From: Opitutaceae bacterium
Lineage (GTDB): Bacteria; Verrucomicrobiota; Verrucomicrobiia; Opitutales; Opitutaceae
Direction: 5' to 3'
Length of the DNA: 64,000 nucleotides
Assembly (NCBI GenBank): GCA_016795545.1
Contig: JAEUGX010000033.1
Span: 62,001-126,000, forward strand
Shown here: positions 28,094 through 38,213 of the stretch, piece after piece
Position numbering within the stretch: the first letter of the stretch is position 1
How the letters are laid out: the number at the start of each line of letters is the position of its first letter
The notes under the pieces: generated by a model
What the model was told of the DNA's origin: nothing
The model's input: only the letters and a program-made list of their open reading frames with translations
The model's database searches: none
Translations under genes and position numbers: made by a program

Positions 28094-28450
28094 TTACGGG
28101 GTGAACGTAATCGTCCGGGTTCCACCCACGGCCGAAACCGTGATCGTTACACCTTGGGTGAAGTTGGCCGGATACGATTCGGCTGCCACCGTGTTGAGAA
28201 CCTTCACGTAGTTCGTCGGTCCAACCAGGCCGTTAAGGGCCACGGTCGTCGAGCCGCTTTCCAGGAAGTACTGGTCCGAAGCGGCCGACAATTGCCGGAC
28301 GTTGTTCAGCACCGCCTTGTCCTGTGAGCTGGCTGTCACCCGCTTGAAGGCCGGAATGGCCATCGCTGCGAGCAAGCCGATAATCACAACCACGATCATG
28401 ATTTCCACCAAAGTGAAGCCGCGACTTTTAAGTCTGAGTAAGGGGGTCAT
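28094..28450 (-). CDS. Type IV pilin-like protein, second of a tandem pair
   Basis: 118 residues. The leader MTPLLRLKSRG ends in Gly11, and the mature protein starts F-T-L-V-E with the conserved Glu5, followed by IMIVVVIIGLLAAMAIPAF. PilD-type peptidase would cut after Gly11 and methylate the Phe. The mature protein is small, about 107 residues, and has no Cys pair, so it lacks the D-region disulfide of classical type IVa pilins. The rest (KAVLNNVRQLSAASDQYFLE and SYPANFTQGVTITVSAVGG) closely resembles the pilin at 28576. It follows that gene by 125 bases with a terminator-like hairpin between, so it may be expressed at a lower level. Confidence 0.88.
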   Translation of the reverse strand: MTPLLRLKSRGFTLVEIMIVVVIIGLLAAMAIPAFKRVTASSQDKAVLNNVRQLSAASDQYFLESGSTTVALNGLVGPTNYVKVLNTVAAESYPANFTQGVTITVSAVGGTRTITFTP

Positions 28451-28517
28451 GGCGAGAATGCACTAACCAAGTTTCCGGACCTATTTCGGGCAGCGAGCCT
28501 CTGGCACCACCAACCCG

Positions 28518-28551
28518 AAAAAAAAGGCCGCCCACATGATAGCGGACGGCC
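28518..28551 (-). terminator. Rho-independent terminator after the first pilin gene
   Basis: On the minus strand GGCCGTCCGC pairs with GGGCGGCC (one mismatch) around a short loop and runs into eight T residues. It lies about 25 bases after the stop of the pilin at 28576 and before the second pilin, so it probably ends or attenuates the first pilin transcript. Confidence 0.75.
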
Positions 28552-28575
28552 TAAGTTTAAGGACTCCAGAATTGC

Positions 28576-28923
28576 TTAGGGCGCGTACGTGACCGTGCGC
28601 ACACCCGCGATGCTGGAGACGGTGATCGTCACACCCTGCGTGTAGTTGGCCGGATAAACCTCGGAGGCGACCGTGTTGAGCGCCTTCACATAGTTGGTCG
28701 CGCCAACCAGGTTCGTCTGGGCAACGGTCGAGACACCGTTCTCGAGGAAGTACTGGTCGGAAGCGGCCGACAGCTGGCGAACGTTGTTCAGCACAGCCTT
28801 GTCCTGCGAGGACTGGCGGACCTTCTGGAAGGCCGGAATAGCCATCGCGGCCAGAAGGCCGATGATGACCACGACAATCATGATTTCAACGAGGGTAAAA
28901 CCCTTGGTGGAACGCGTATTCAT
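28576..28923 (-). CDS. Type IV pilin-like protein, first of a tandem pair
   Basis: 115 residues. The short basic leader MNTRSTKG is cut after Gly8, leaving FTLVEIMIVVVIIGLLAAMA with Glu5 in place. That is a classic class III signal for the type IV pilus or a type II secretion pseudopilin. The mature chain of about 107 residues has no Cys pair. It shares QDKAVLNNVRQLSAASDQYF with the downstream pilin. A strong terminator follows, and an AT-rich leader with a possible promoter precedes it, so it is likely the major, highly expressed copy. No pilus assembly genes are in the window; they must lie elsewhere. Confidence 0.9.
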   Translation of the reverse strand: MNTRSTKGFTLVEIMIVVVIIGLLAAMAIPAFQKVRQSSQDKAVLNNVRQLSAASDQYFLENGVSTVAQTNLVGATNYVKALNTVASEVYPANYTQGVTITVSSIAGVRTVTYAP

Positions 28924-29186
28924 TTTTCGTATGGGAGTTATGTTTGTTATTATTCACTGCTCATCCGGAACGGCGAGCAGGGCGATAAGAGGATTCCGCA
29001 ACTGGTTAAGCAAGATTGTATTCTTTTAAGAAAATGTAAATACCGTGAATCAAATTCATACTACCCCTGCCGAGAAAAACGCTTAAGTTGTTGCTTAAAA
29101 GCGAATTATTAATGCAAATAAAATGTATTTACGATAGCGCCATCCAGGAACCTTCGCCTGATCTGCCCCCTTCGCGAGCATCGGGG
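28924..29186. other. AT-rich intergenic region upstream of the pilins
   Basis: About 260 bases between the pilin start at 28923 and the rsfS end at 29187. Runs such as GCGAATTATTAATGCAAATA stand out against the high-GC surroundings. No convincing open frame was seen. It most likely holds the pilin promoter, a leader of roughly 85 bases, and the end of the rsfS transcript. Confidence 0.6.
29015..29040 (-). promoter_or_regulatory. Candidate promoter for the pilin gene
   Basis: Minus-strand TTTACA (29040-29035) and TACAAT (29020-29015) resemble -35 and -10 boxes, but the spacer of 14 bases is shorter than the usual 16 to 18. The start site would be near 29008, giving a leader of about 85 bases. 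No clear sigma-54 GG-N10-GC pair was found, although pilins often use one. Confidence 0.35.
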
Positions 29187-29600
29187 TTAGCCCGCAAGCT
29201 TGGCAAGAGGCACCTCAGCCGCGTCCTTCCACAGGGTCTCGATGCGGTACTTGTTCCGGTTCTCCGGAGAGAACAGATGGACCATCAGCTCAAAGGCGTC
29301 GACCACGGTCCAACCGCTTTCCTTTGAGGTATCGACACCGAGAATCATCGCCTTTTCATCGTCGAGCACGCGTTCCAGTTCGATGCGCAGCGCCCGGAGG
29401 TGGGGCTCGGAGGTGCCGGTCGCAAGCACCAGGTAGTCGGTGATGCTGGAAAGCTTGCTGACGTCCAGCACCCGCAGGTCCTCGGCCTTCTTCGCCTCCA
29501 AGGCACGGACGATGAGACCCAGCAGCCGGAGCGAGGGTTTGAGTTTCGCGGCGGAGCGGGTCGGCTTGGCTTTCCGGGTGGCTTTGGCTTTCATCGACAT
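29187..29600 (-). CDS. rsfS: Ribosomal silencing factor RsfS
   Basis: 137 residues. It binds ribosomal protein L14 and blocks joining of the 30S and 50S subunits when nutrients are short. The Iojap/RsfS core is present: LSSITDYLVLATGTSEPHLRAL, then ILGVDTSKESGWTVVDAFEL and VHLFSPENRNKYRIETLWKD. A Lys/Arg-rich N-terminal extension of about 20 residues (KAKATRKAKPTRSAAKLKP) precedes the core, longer than in E. coli. The ATG at 29600 overlaps the nadD stop by one base; a second ATG two codons later is equally possible. The nadD-rsfS pairing is conserved in many bacteria and supports the call. Confidence 0.93.
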   Translation of the reverse strand: MSMKAKATRKAKPTRSAAKLKPSLRLLGLIVRALEAKKAEDLRVLDVSKLSSITDYLVLATGTSEPHLRALRIELERVLDDEKAMILGVDTSKESGWTVVDAFELMVHLFSPENRNKYRIETLWKDAAEVPLAKLAG

Positions 29601-30178
29601 CAGCGATACAGCTTCCTGCTCTCGATATAGGCGATAACTTTCTGCGGACAGAAATAATGGAGCGAAAGCCCGGCCCGGACCCGTTGGCGCAGCTCGCTGG
29701 AGCTGATCTCGATCAGATGCCCGTCGCAGCGGTGGAGCCGGAGACCGGGCACCTCGGGATGCGGCTTGCTGGGGTGGCGGGGGCGCTCGAGGAAAATGAA
29801 CTCCACCAGCTTGGCCAGTTCGCCGATCTCCTTCCACTTGTGCAGCAAGGGCAGCTGGTCGCCCCCGATGATCCAATAAAGATCGTCGTGCGGAAACTGC
29901 GCTCGGAAATGCCGGGCGGAATCGATCGTGTAGCTGACCCCGCCCTTCGTGAGCTCGTAGTCGGCGATCTCAAAACGCCGATCCCACTCGCAGGCGGCCC
30001 GCAGCATGGCGAGCCGATCCTCCACCGAGGACTGGACGTCATTGGGTTTGAGCGGGGCCTGCGCCGCCGGAACCAGAAAGAGGCGGTCGAACTTGTATTG
30101 CTCATACACGTCCTGCGCCGCGATCAGGTGTCCGAAGTGTACCGGATCAAAACTCCCGCCCAGAAAACCGATTTTCAT
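29600..30178 (-). CDS. nadD: Nicotinate-nucleotide adenylyltransferase NadD
   Basis: 192 residues, the normal family length. It adenylates nicotinate mononucleotide with ATP to give deamido-NAD in NAD synthesis. The nucleotidyltransferase signature GFLGGSFDPVHFGHL (GxFDPxHxGH) is at the N-terminus and ISSSELRQRV at the C-terminus. YWIIGGDQLPLLHKW and the VPAAQAPLKP loop are also family hallmarks. It lies 69 bases downstream of tRNA-Leu on the same strand, and its stop overlaps the rsfS start by one base. Cotranscription with rsfS is likely. Confidence 0.95.
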   Translation of the reverse strand: MKIGFLGGSFDPVHFGHLIAAQDVYEQYKFDRLFLVPAAQAPLKPNDVQSSVEDRLAMLRAACEWDRRFEIADYELTKGGVSYTIDSARHFRAQFPHDDLYWIIGGDQLPLLHKWKEIGELAKLVEFIFLERPRHPSKPHPEVPGLRLHRCDGHLIEISSSELRQRVRAGLSLHYFCPQKVIAYIESRKLYR

Positions 30179-30247
30179 TCGCAGCCCTTGCTTTGCTTCG
30201 CCCTACGCGCAGCGCAAGGCGATTTCCTCGCGCGAGTGGAACTGCGC

Positions 30248-30333
30248 TGGTGCCCGGGGTGGGACTCGAACCCACACTTCCTTGCGGAAAGGGGATTTTA
30301 AGTCCCCAGCGTCTACCATTCCGCCACCCGGGC
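30248..30333 (-). tRNA. tRNA-Leu (anticodon TAA)
   Basis: On the minus strand acceptor GCCCGGG pairs with CCCGGGC, followed by discriminator A and an encoded CCA. The anticodon stem GGGGA/TCCCC holds the loop CTTAAAA, giving anticodon TAA, which reads UUA. A long variable arm (CTTTCCGCAAGGAAG region) and T-arm GTGGGTTCGAGTCCCAC fit a class II tRNA. 86 bases with CCA. It is upstream of nadD on the same strand. Confidence 0.95.
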
Positions 30334-30497
30334 CAGCGGCCTTTCCTTAATGCTCCGGACCGCCTCCGAGGCGAGCCAAACCTCGAATGCGTCCGTCCGC
30401 CGGCGGATCACGGCAGGAAATTTCTCCCCGACTCGTCTCAACCTCGACACGTTCCCGGTGTCTGTCCTAACCTCGCGGTCCACCCCCGAAACGCGCC

Positions 30498-31343
30498 ATG
30501 CCCGACCACACACCCGGCCAACGATTCCGCGCGGCCTTGTCCGCGGAGCAGCCGCTGCAGATCGTGGGGGTGATCAACGCGTACGCGGCGCTGCAGGCGC
30601 AGGCGGCGGGGTTTAGAGCGCTGTACATATCGGGGGCCGGGGTGGCGAACCACTCGTACGGGTTGCCGGACACGGGGCAGACGAGCCTGGAGGAGGTGTG
30701 CCTGGACGTGGAGCGGATCACGCGGCGGGTGAGCCTGCCGGTGCTGGTGGACATCGACACGGGGTGGGAGGACCCGGCGGGGGCGGTGCGGGCGGTGGCG
30801 GCGGCGGGAGCGGCGGCGGTGCACCTCGAGGACCAGGTGCCGGCGAAGCTCTGCGGGCACCTGCCGGGCAAGCAGCTGGTGACGACCGCGGAAATGCTCG
30901 CGCGGGTGCGGGCGGCGGTGCAGGGGAAGCCGGCGGGGGAATTTGTGGTGATGGCGCGCACGGATGCGGCCGCGGTGGAGGGGCTGGCCGGGGCGGTGGC
31001 GCGGGCGCGGGCGTACGTGGCGGCGGGGGCGGACATGATTTTTGCCGAGGCGCTGGAAACGCTGGCGCAGTACCGGGAATTTTGCGCGGGGGTGCCGGCG
31101 CCGGTGCTGGCGAACCTGACGGAGTTCGGGCGGACGCCGGCGTTCGCACCGGGGCAGCTGCGGGAGGCGGGGGTGGCGATGGTGCTGTACCCGTTGTCGG
31201 CCTCGCGGGCGGCGGCGGCGGCGGCGCGGGAGGTTTATGCGGCGATCCGCCGGGACGGGACCGTGCAGGCGGTGGTGGGCCGGATGCAGACGCGGGCCGA
31301 GCTGTACGCAACGCTGGGCTACACCCCGCCCCGGGGCAGTTGA
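30498..31343 (+). CDS. prpB: 2-methylisocitrate lyase
   Basis: 281 residues of the isocitrate lyase/PEP mutase family. It splits 2-methylisocitrate to pyruvate and succinate, the last step of the methylcitrate cycle for propionyl-Co[24 protein letters not shown] (metal site) and [18 protein letters not shown] are seen. Cys119 sits in the K-x-CGH-x-P-G-K active loop, close to the PrpB consensus KRCGHRPNK, so methylisocitrate lyase is preferred to other superfamily members. The first gene of prpBCD, with 8 bases to prpC. From about codon 24 it uses GGG, GCG and GTG almost only, unlike the GGC/GCC style of most of the window. No regulator gene is adjacent. Confidence 0.92.
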   Translation: MPDHTPGQRFRAALSAEQPLQIVGVINAYAALQAQAAGFRALYISGAGVANHSYGLPDTGQTSLEEVCLDVERITRRVSLPVLVDIDTGWEDPAGAVRAVAAAGAAAVHLEDQVPAKLCGHLPGKQLVTTAEMLARVRAAVQGKPAGEFVVMARTDAAAVEGLAGAVARARAYVAAGADMIFAEALETLAQYREFCAGVPAPVLANLTEFGRTPAFAPGQLREAGVAMVLYPLSASRAAAAAAREVYAAIRRDGTVQAVVGRMQTRAELYATLGYTPPRGS

Positions 31344-31351
31344 ATCTACCC

Positions 31352-32533
31352 ATGAACTCCCCCCCTGCCCCGCCCGCCTTCAAGCCCAAGAAATCCGTCG
31401 CCCTGTCCGGGGTGGTGGCCGGCAACACCGCGGTGTGCACGGTGGGGCGCACAGGCAACGACCTGCACTACCGCGGGTACGACATCGCGGAACTGGCCCG
31501 GGAATCCTCCTACGAGGAGGTGGCCTACCTGCTGATCTACGGGGAGCTGCCGGTGCGCTCGCAGCTGGCCGGCTACCACCGCAAGCTGCGCAAGCTCCGG
31601 GGGCTGCCGCCGGCGCTGCGGCGGGTGCTGGAGCGGATCCCGAAGACGGCGCACCCGATGGATGTGCTGCGCACCGGGGTGGCGATGCTCGGGACCCTCG
31701 AGCCGGAGGTGCTGCCGGACTCCGGGCCGACGCCCGCGGAGGTGCGGGGGGCGCAGCACCTGGCAGACCGGCTGCTGGCCTGCCTGCCGTCGATGCTGCT
31801 GTACTGGTACCACTACACGCGCAGCCGGCGGCGGATCACGACCGAGTCGGACGCCCCGAACCTGGCCGCGCACTTCCTGCAATTGCTGCACCGGCGCCGG
31901 CCCACGGACGCGCAGGTGGACGCGCTGGACCGTTCGCTGATCCTGTACGCGGAGCACGAGTTCAACGCCTCGACGTTCACCGCGCGGGTGATCGCCGGCA
32001 CGGGGTCGGACCTGCACTCGGCGGTGACGGGGGCGATCGGGGCCCTGCGGGGGCCGAAGCACGGGGGCGCCAACGAGGTCGCCTTCGCCGTGCAGCAGCG
32101 CTACCGCACGGCCGACGAGGCGGAGGCGGATATGCGCGCGCGGCTGGCGCGCAAGGAGATCGTGATCGGATTCGGGCACCCGGTCTACACCACCGGGGAC
32201 CCGCGCAATCCGATCATCAAGGAGATCGCCCGGAGCCTGTGCGCGGGCTCCGGCAACACGCGGCTCTTCGGGATCGCCGAGCGGATCGAAACGCTCCTGT
32301 GGGAGCAGAAGCGGATGTTCCCCAATCTCGACTGGTACAGCGCCGTGGCCTACCACGAGCTGGGGGTGCCGACGGCGATGTTCACCCCGTTGTTCGTGAT
32401 GGCGCGCACGGCCGGGTGGGCCGCGCACATCATCGAGCAGCGGCTCGACGGGAAGATCATCCGGCCCGGGGCCAACTACACCGGCCCCGAGCCCCGGCCG
32501 TTCCCCAAGCTCGACCTGCGCGGGCGCCTTTGA
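31352..32533 (+). CDS. prpC: 2-methylcitrate synthase (citrate synthase family)
   Basis: 393 residues. It condenses propionyl-CoA with oxaloacetate to 2-methylcitrate. The citrate synthase fold is shown by [53 protein letters not shown] and [14 protein letters not shown] (both catalytic His). [16 protein letters not shown] supplies Asp, and [16 protein letters not shown] is also present. The short length and place between prpB and prpD favour methylcitrate synthase over the TCA enzyme. The ATG at 31352 follows the prpB stop closely, and the upstream open frame is antisense noise. Three bases separate its stop from the prpD ATG. Confidence 0.92.
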   Translation: MNSPPAPPAFKPKKSVALSGVVAGNTAVCTVGRTGNDLHYRGYDIAELARESSYEEVAYLLIYGELPVRSQLAGYHRKLRKLRGLPPALRRVLERIPKTAHPMDVLRTGVAMLGTLEPEVLPDSGPTPAEVRGAQHLADRLLACLPSMLLYWYHYTRSRRRITTESDAPNLAAHFLQLLHRRRPTDAQVDALDRSLILYAEHEFNASTFTARVIAGTGSDLHSAVTGAIGALRGPKHGGANEVAFAVQQRYRTADEAEADMRARLARKEIVIGFGHPVYTTGDPRNPIIKEIARSLCAGSGNTRLFGIAERIETLLWEQKRMFPNLDWYSAVAYHELGVPTAMFTPLFVMARTAGWAAHIIEQRLDGKIIRPGANYTGPEPRPFPKLDLRGRL

Positions 32534-32536
32534 ATC

Positions 32537-34033
32537 ATGTCCTCGGTCATCAGCAACGTCCGCCCCGATCCCGATCCGCTGCTCGTCGCCCTGGCCGACT
32601 ACGCCCTGCAGGGGCCGGTCGGCAGCGAGGAGGCCTACGACACCGCCCGGTGGTGCCTGGCCGACACGCTGGCCTGCGGCATCCTGGCCTTGTCCTACCC
32701 GGCGTGCACGCGGCTGCTAGGGCCGTGCGTCGACGGCACGAGCATCCGGCTGGGCGCCCGGGTGCCGGGCACCGGCCATGAGCTCGATCCGGTGCAGGGG
32801 GCGTTCAATCTCGGGGCGCTCGTGCGCTGGCTCGACTTCAACGACACCTGGCTGGCGGCGGAGTGGGGTCATCCCTCGGACAACCTCGGGGCGATCCTGG
32901 CGGTGGCCGACTGGCTGTCGCGGCACCAGGCGGCCGGGGTGACGCCGATGGCGTTCCAGACCCCGCTGGCCGCTTACGCACCGGGGGTGCGCCAAGCGGG
33001 TCCGCTGACCATGCAGGCGGTGCTCACGGCCATGATCCAGGCCCATGAAATCCAGGGGGTGCTGGCCCTGGAGAACTCGTTCAACCGGGTGGGGCTCGAC
33101 CACGTGCTGCTGGTGCGGGTGGCCTCCACCGCCGTCACCACGGCGCTGCTCGGCGGCACGCGGGAGCAGGTGATCAACGCCGTCTCGCACGCCTGGCTCG
33201 ACGGGTCGGCGCTGCGGACGTACCGGCACGCCCCCAACACCGGTTCGCGGAAGTCGTGGGCCGCGGGGGATGCGACCAGCCGGGCGGTGCGCCTGGCGTT
33301 GCTGGCGCTGACCGGGGAGATGGGGTATCCCTCGGCGCTGACGGCCAAGACGTGGGGGTTCCAGGATGTCTCGTTCCGGGGCCGGCCGGTGCAGCTGGCC
33401 CGGCCGCTGGGCAGCTATGTGATGGAGCAGGTGCTGTTCAAGATCTCGTTCCCGGCCGAGTTCCATGCCCAGACGGCGGTGGAATGCGCGCTGCGGCTGC
33501 ATCCGCAGGTGCGGGAGCGGCTGGGGCAGATCGAGCGGGTGGAGCTGACCACGCACGAGTCCGCGATCCGCATCATCGACAAGACCGGGCCCCTGCACAA
33601 CCCGGCGGACCGGGACCACTGCCTGCAGTACATGACGGCGATCGGGCTGATCTTCGGGGAGTTGACGGCCGAGCACTACGAGGACCGGCTGGCGGCCGAT
33701 CCGCGGATCGACGCCCTGCGGACGCGCATGGTGGTGCGGGAGGACCCGCAGTACTCCCGCGACTACCTCGATCCGCAGAAGCGCTCGATCGCCAACGCCG
33801 TGCAGGTGTTCTTCCAGGACGGCACCGCCACCGAGCGCGTCGTCGTGGAGTACCCCGTCGGGCATCGGCGGCGCCGGGCGGAGGGCATCCCGCTCCTGCA
33901 GGCCAAGGCCCGGGCCGCGTTCGCCGGGCACTTCGGGCCCGAGCGCGCCGACGCGCTCATGCGCCTGTTCGCCGACCGCTCCGCCCTCGCGGCCCTCCCC
34001 GTCCACGAGTTCTGCGCCCGGTTCGGGCGGTGA
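32537..34033 (+). CDS. prpD: 2-methylcitrate dehydratase
   Basis: 498 residues of the MmgE/PrpD family. It removes water from 2-methylcitrate to give 2-methyl-cis-aconitate. The sequence has [31 protein letters not shown]-like [29 protein letters not shown], then [15 protein letters not shown] and [13 protein letters not shown], all typical of PrpD. It is the last gene of prpBCD. No AcnD/PrpF pair is present, so the cofactor-free PrpD route is implied, with an ordinary aconitase doing the rehydration. It ends six bases before the convergent PLP enzyme. Confidence 0.93.
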   Translation: MSSVISNVRPDPDPLLVALADYALQGPVGSEEAYDTARWCLADTLACGILALSYPACTRLLGPCVDGTSIRLGARVPGTGHELDPVQGAFNLGALVRWLDFNDTWLAAEWGHPSDNLGAILAVADWLSRHQAAGVTPMAFQTPLAAYAPGVRQAGPLTMQAVLTAMIQAHEIQGVLALENSFNRVGLDHVLLVRVASTAVTTALLGGTREQVINAVSHAWLDGSALRTYRHAPNTGSRKSWAAGDATSRAVRLALLALTGEMGYPSALTAKTWGFQDVSFRGRPVQLARPLGSYVMEQVLFKISFPAEFHAQTAVECALRLHPQVRERLGQIERVELTTHESAIRIIDKTGPLHNPADRDHCLQYMTAIGLIFGELTAEHYEDRLAADPRIDALRTRMVVREDPQYSRDYLDPQKRSIANAVQVFFQDGTATERVVVEYPVGHRRRRAEGIPLLQAKARAAFAGHFGPERADALMRLFADRSALAALPVHEFCARFGR

Positions 34034-34039
34034 CGCCGC

Positions 34040-35389
34040 TCAGGAGCGCGCCGCCACCCTGAGCATGGCGGCGATGCTCTTCTCCACGTCGTCGTCGGTG
34101 GTTGCCCACGAGCAGACGCTGATGCGCATCGCCGTGCGCCCCTGCCAGACGGTGATCCCCGCCCAGCACGTGCCTTCCTCCTGGATGCCCTGGATGACAC
34201 GCTTGGTCCGCTCCGGGTCGCCGAACGAGACCAGCACCTGGTTGAGCACGACCTCGTTGAGGATCTCGGCCCCGCCCGCCGCCAGTCCGGCCGCGAAGCG
34301 CCGGGCCTGCGCGCAATGGCGCTCGATCATGGCCGCCAGCCCGGAGCGCCCGAGCGCGCGCAGGACCGCCCACACCTCCACGCCGCGGGCGCGCCGCGAC
34401 AGCTCGGGCGTGAAGTCGCCGGGATTGCGGAACTCGGTCTGCGTCGGCAGGTATTCGGCCGTGATCGCCATGGCCGCCTGCAGCGCCGCCGGCGCGCGCA
34501 CGAAGGCCAAGCCGCAGTCGTAGGGCACGTTGAGCCACTTGTGGGCGTCGGTCGCCCACGAGTCCGCCTCCGCGACGCCGGCCGCCAGGTGCGCCCGCGA
34601 CGGCGCGGCCGCCGCCCAGAGCCCGAAGGCGCCGTCGACATGCACCCAGGCCCCGGCGGCCCGGGCCCGCCGGCAGATCTCCGGGATCGGATCGAACGCG
34701 CCCGTGTTCACGTTGCCCGCCTGCACGCACACGATCGTCGGCCCGGCCATCGCCGGCAGCCGGTCGGCCCGCAGGCGGCCCTGGCCGTCCACCGGCACCG
34801 GCGTCACGCGGCTGCGGCCCAGGCCGAGCATGCCGAGCGACTTGGTGACCGACGGATGGGCCTCCTCGCCGACCACGACCGTGATGGGCGGGGCGCCGAA
34901 CAAGCCGTGCGCCTCGACGTTCCATCCCGCGCGTCGCAGCACCTCGTGCCGGGCGGCCGCCAGCGCGCAGAAGTTGGCCACCGTCGCGCCGGTCACAAAC
35001 GCGCCGCCGCAGCCGGACGGCAGGCCCAGCACCTCCAGCAGCCAGCGCAGCGCCACCTGCTCGATGAATGCGGTGCTCGGCGTGACCCGGTAGAGCGCGC
35101 TGTTCTGGTCCCACGCCCCCGCCAGCCAGTTCGCCGCCAGCGCGACGGGCAGCGAGCCGCCGATGACAAAGCCGAAGAAGCGGGGGCCCGCCATCGCCAT
35201 GGTGGCCGGCGACCCGGCCTCGTCCAGCAGCCGCAGCGTCGCCGCCGGATCCGACGGCCCGGCCGGCAGCGGCTCGTCGAACCGCCGCAGCGCCGCCACC
35301 GCGGCCGGATCCGGCGCCACCGGACGGGCGTCCACCTGGTCGAGGTAATGGCGGGCACGATGGGACGCATCGGCAAGAATCTCATTCAT
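34040..35389 (-). CDS. PLP-dependent decarboxylase (group II, aromatic-L-amino-acid decarboxylase-like)
   Basis: 449 residues, fold type I PLP enzyme. [14 protein letters not shown] carries the PLP lysine (Lys284), WVHVDGAFG the pyridine-pairing Asp252, and EEAHPSVTK the ring-stacking His178. [24 protein letters not shown] near the N-terminus is the group II decarboxylase pattern. Such enzymes decarboxylate aromatic amino acids, glutamate or related compounds; the substrate cannot be told. The ATG at 35389 gives a usual N-terminus ([20 protein letters not shown]). It stands alone on the minus strand, convergent with prpD and divergent from asnS about 190 bases away. Confidence 0.85.
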   Translation of the reverse strand: MNEILADASHRARHYLDQVDARPVAPDPAAVAALRRFDEPLPAGPSDPAATLRLLDEAGSPATMAMAGPRFFGFVIGGSLPVALAANWLAGAWDQNSALYRVTPSTAFIEQVALRWLLEVLGLPSGCGGAFVTGATVANFCALAAARHEVLRRAGWNVEAHGLFGAPPITVVVGEEAHPSVTKSLGMLGLGRSRVTPVPVDGQGRLRADRLPAMAGPTIVCVQAGNVNTGAFDPIPEICRRARAAGAWVHVDGAFGLWAAAAPSRAHLAAGVAEADSWATDAHKWLNVPYDCGLAFVRAPAALQAAMAITAEYLPTQTEFRNPGDFTPELSRRARGVEVWAVLRALGRSGLAAMIERHCAQARRFAAGLAAGGAEILNEVVLNQVLVSFGDPERTKRVIQGIQEEGTCWAGITVWQGRTAMRISVCSWATTDDDVEKSIAAMLRVAARS

Positions 35390-35580
35390 GGGGGGTGAGG
35401 CTCCCGCCGCGACACGCGCCGCGGAAGCAAGACCACGGTACCGCGCCGCGGCCCGCGGGGTCAACGCACCAGGACGGGCAGCACCCCGTCCGCCCCGGCG
35501 CCAACTGTACCGCCCGGCGGGCCCTCGCGGATTTCAGGATTTGCCTCCCTCCGGGGCGTTTGCTTGGTTTCGCTCCCCGC

Positions 35581-36978
<1,398 letters not shown>

Positions 36979-37001
36979 GGCCCCCCGGCGGCGCGCGGCG
37001 G

Positions 37002-38036
37002 CTACTTCGCCATCACCAGTCCCGCAGCCAGGGCGTTGAAACCGCCGACGGCCTCGAGGCTGAGGCGCCGATAATCCTCGGGCACGGCCGCAACCACCCG
37101 ATGCGATTTCGAGTTCACGCTGCCCGCCAGGCCGGTCAGCCGGACCAGGGCCGAGTTCAGCGCGGCGTTGTCGGACGCGGACACCTCCTCCATGGCGCCG
37201 AACGCGCCGGGCATGGCGAGGTCCTCCGCCAGGTGCGTCGCCGCGAGTTCGCCGGCCAGCCGGATCTTGGCGTGGAAAACCGCGAGGTTCGTGAGCGAGC
37301 CGATCAGCGAGATCTGCGGCTCGGCGCCGACCTCGGCGGTGTTGCGCAGCATCTTGCCGCGCCCGCTCGACTTCATCTGCACGAAGTCGATGGTGATCGT
37401 CGGCACGAGGACCACGGCCTTGGTCTCCACACTCAGCTGGTTGAGCGCCCGCCAGTTCCCCAGGTCGAGGCTGACGCTCCCGAGCGCATTGCCGTCGAAA
37501 TGCCCCAGGAAAAGCGGCAGCTCGGCCGGCGAATAGACGACCACGGTCCGGCCGGCGCCCAGGCTGAGATCCTTCACGTACGGCCGCTCCGGCGTGGACG
37601 GGGTGAACTTCAGCTCCCCGTAGCCCTTGCTGGCTTTCAACACATCCGGACCCAGGACCGTGCAGCCGGCTTGCTCCAGCCGCTGCTTGAAATCGGCGTA
37701 CGCCTCCTCGGTGATCCGCTGGAAATCCTCCGCCTGCGGCCCGGCGAGCGACACCTTCATGCTGACGGACGCGTCGCTGTGCACCGTCTTCGGACCGCTG
37801 CCGATGCTGTTGCCGAGGTTCTTCAGGCGCGAGTCGGTGCTGGCGGACGCGGCGCCCTCGGTGTTGAAGGCCACGCGGAAGCCCGCGATGATGTATTTGT
37901 CCGACCGCGCCAATATCTTCTTGGCGTAACCGGCGGTTTTCTTCTCGAGGACAGCCTCCGCAGCGCGAAGGCCCGGGACGGTGATCGACGCGGCCAGCGC
38001 GGCGCCGAGGAACAAAACAAGGGAACGGGTGTGCAT
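37002..38036 (-). CDS. Secreted protein of unknown function
   Basis: 344 residues. A Sec signal peptide is clear (MHTRSLVLFLGAALAASITV, with cleavage probably after LRAAEA near residue 27). The mature part begins with a Lys-rich helix and has two blocks with alternating strands. Blocks include YIIAGFRVAFNTEG, VHSDASVSMKVSLAGPQAED, DFKQRLEQAGCTVLGPDVL and TTIDFVQMKSSG-like segments. I do not recognise a family. The gene ends 23 bases past the convergent asnS stop and is divergent from the B12-binding chaperone gene, with about 175 bases between the two starts. A periplasmic or outer-membrane location is likely. Confidence 0.6.
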   Translation of the reverse strand: MHTRSLVLFLGAALAASITVPGLRAAEAVLEKKTAGYAKKILARSDKYIIAGFRVAFNTEGAASASTDSRLKNLGNSIGSGPKTVHSDASVSMKVSLAGPQAEDFQRITEEAYADFKQRLEQAGCTVLGPDVLKASKGYGELKFTPSTPERPYVKDLSLGAGRTVVVYSPAELPLFLGHFDGNALGSVSLDLGNWRALNQLSVETKAVVLVPTITIDFVQMKSSGRGKMLRNTAEVGAEPQISLIGSLTNLAVFHAKIRLAGELAATHLAEDLAMPGAFGAMEEVSASDNAALNSALVRLTGLAGSVNSKSHRVVAAVPEDYRRLSLEAVGGFNALAAGLVMAK

Positions 38037-38213
38037 GCGCGGCCACCGTAAGCGGCCGGGCGCGGCCGACAATCCGTAACTGGCGGACCGGCCACGCCCG
38101 CTCCCGGCCGGCGGACTACCGCCATTACGCCGAAAGTTTGAATTCGATCACCGGCGAGGGCGGCCGACGGTCGGCCATTGCGCGCGGCCGAATCCTGGGT
38201 TTGCTGGAAGGTC

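Noticed and set aside
30718..31458. A Pro/Ala-rich open frame on the minus strand over prpB
   Set aside because: It is the complement of GGG/GCG-rich codons in prpB and has no domain or start signal.
38037..38213. A cobalamin riboswitch before the B12-dependent genes
   Set aside because: No B12-box or conserved core was found in the 177 bases between the divergent starts.
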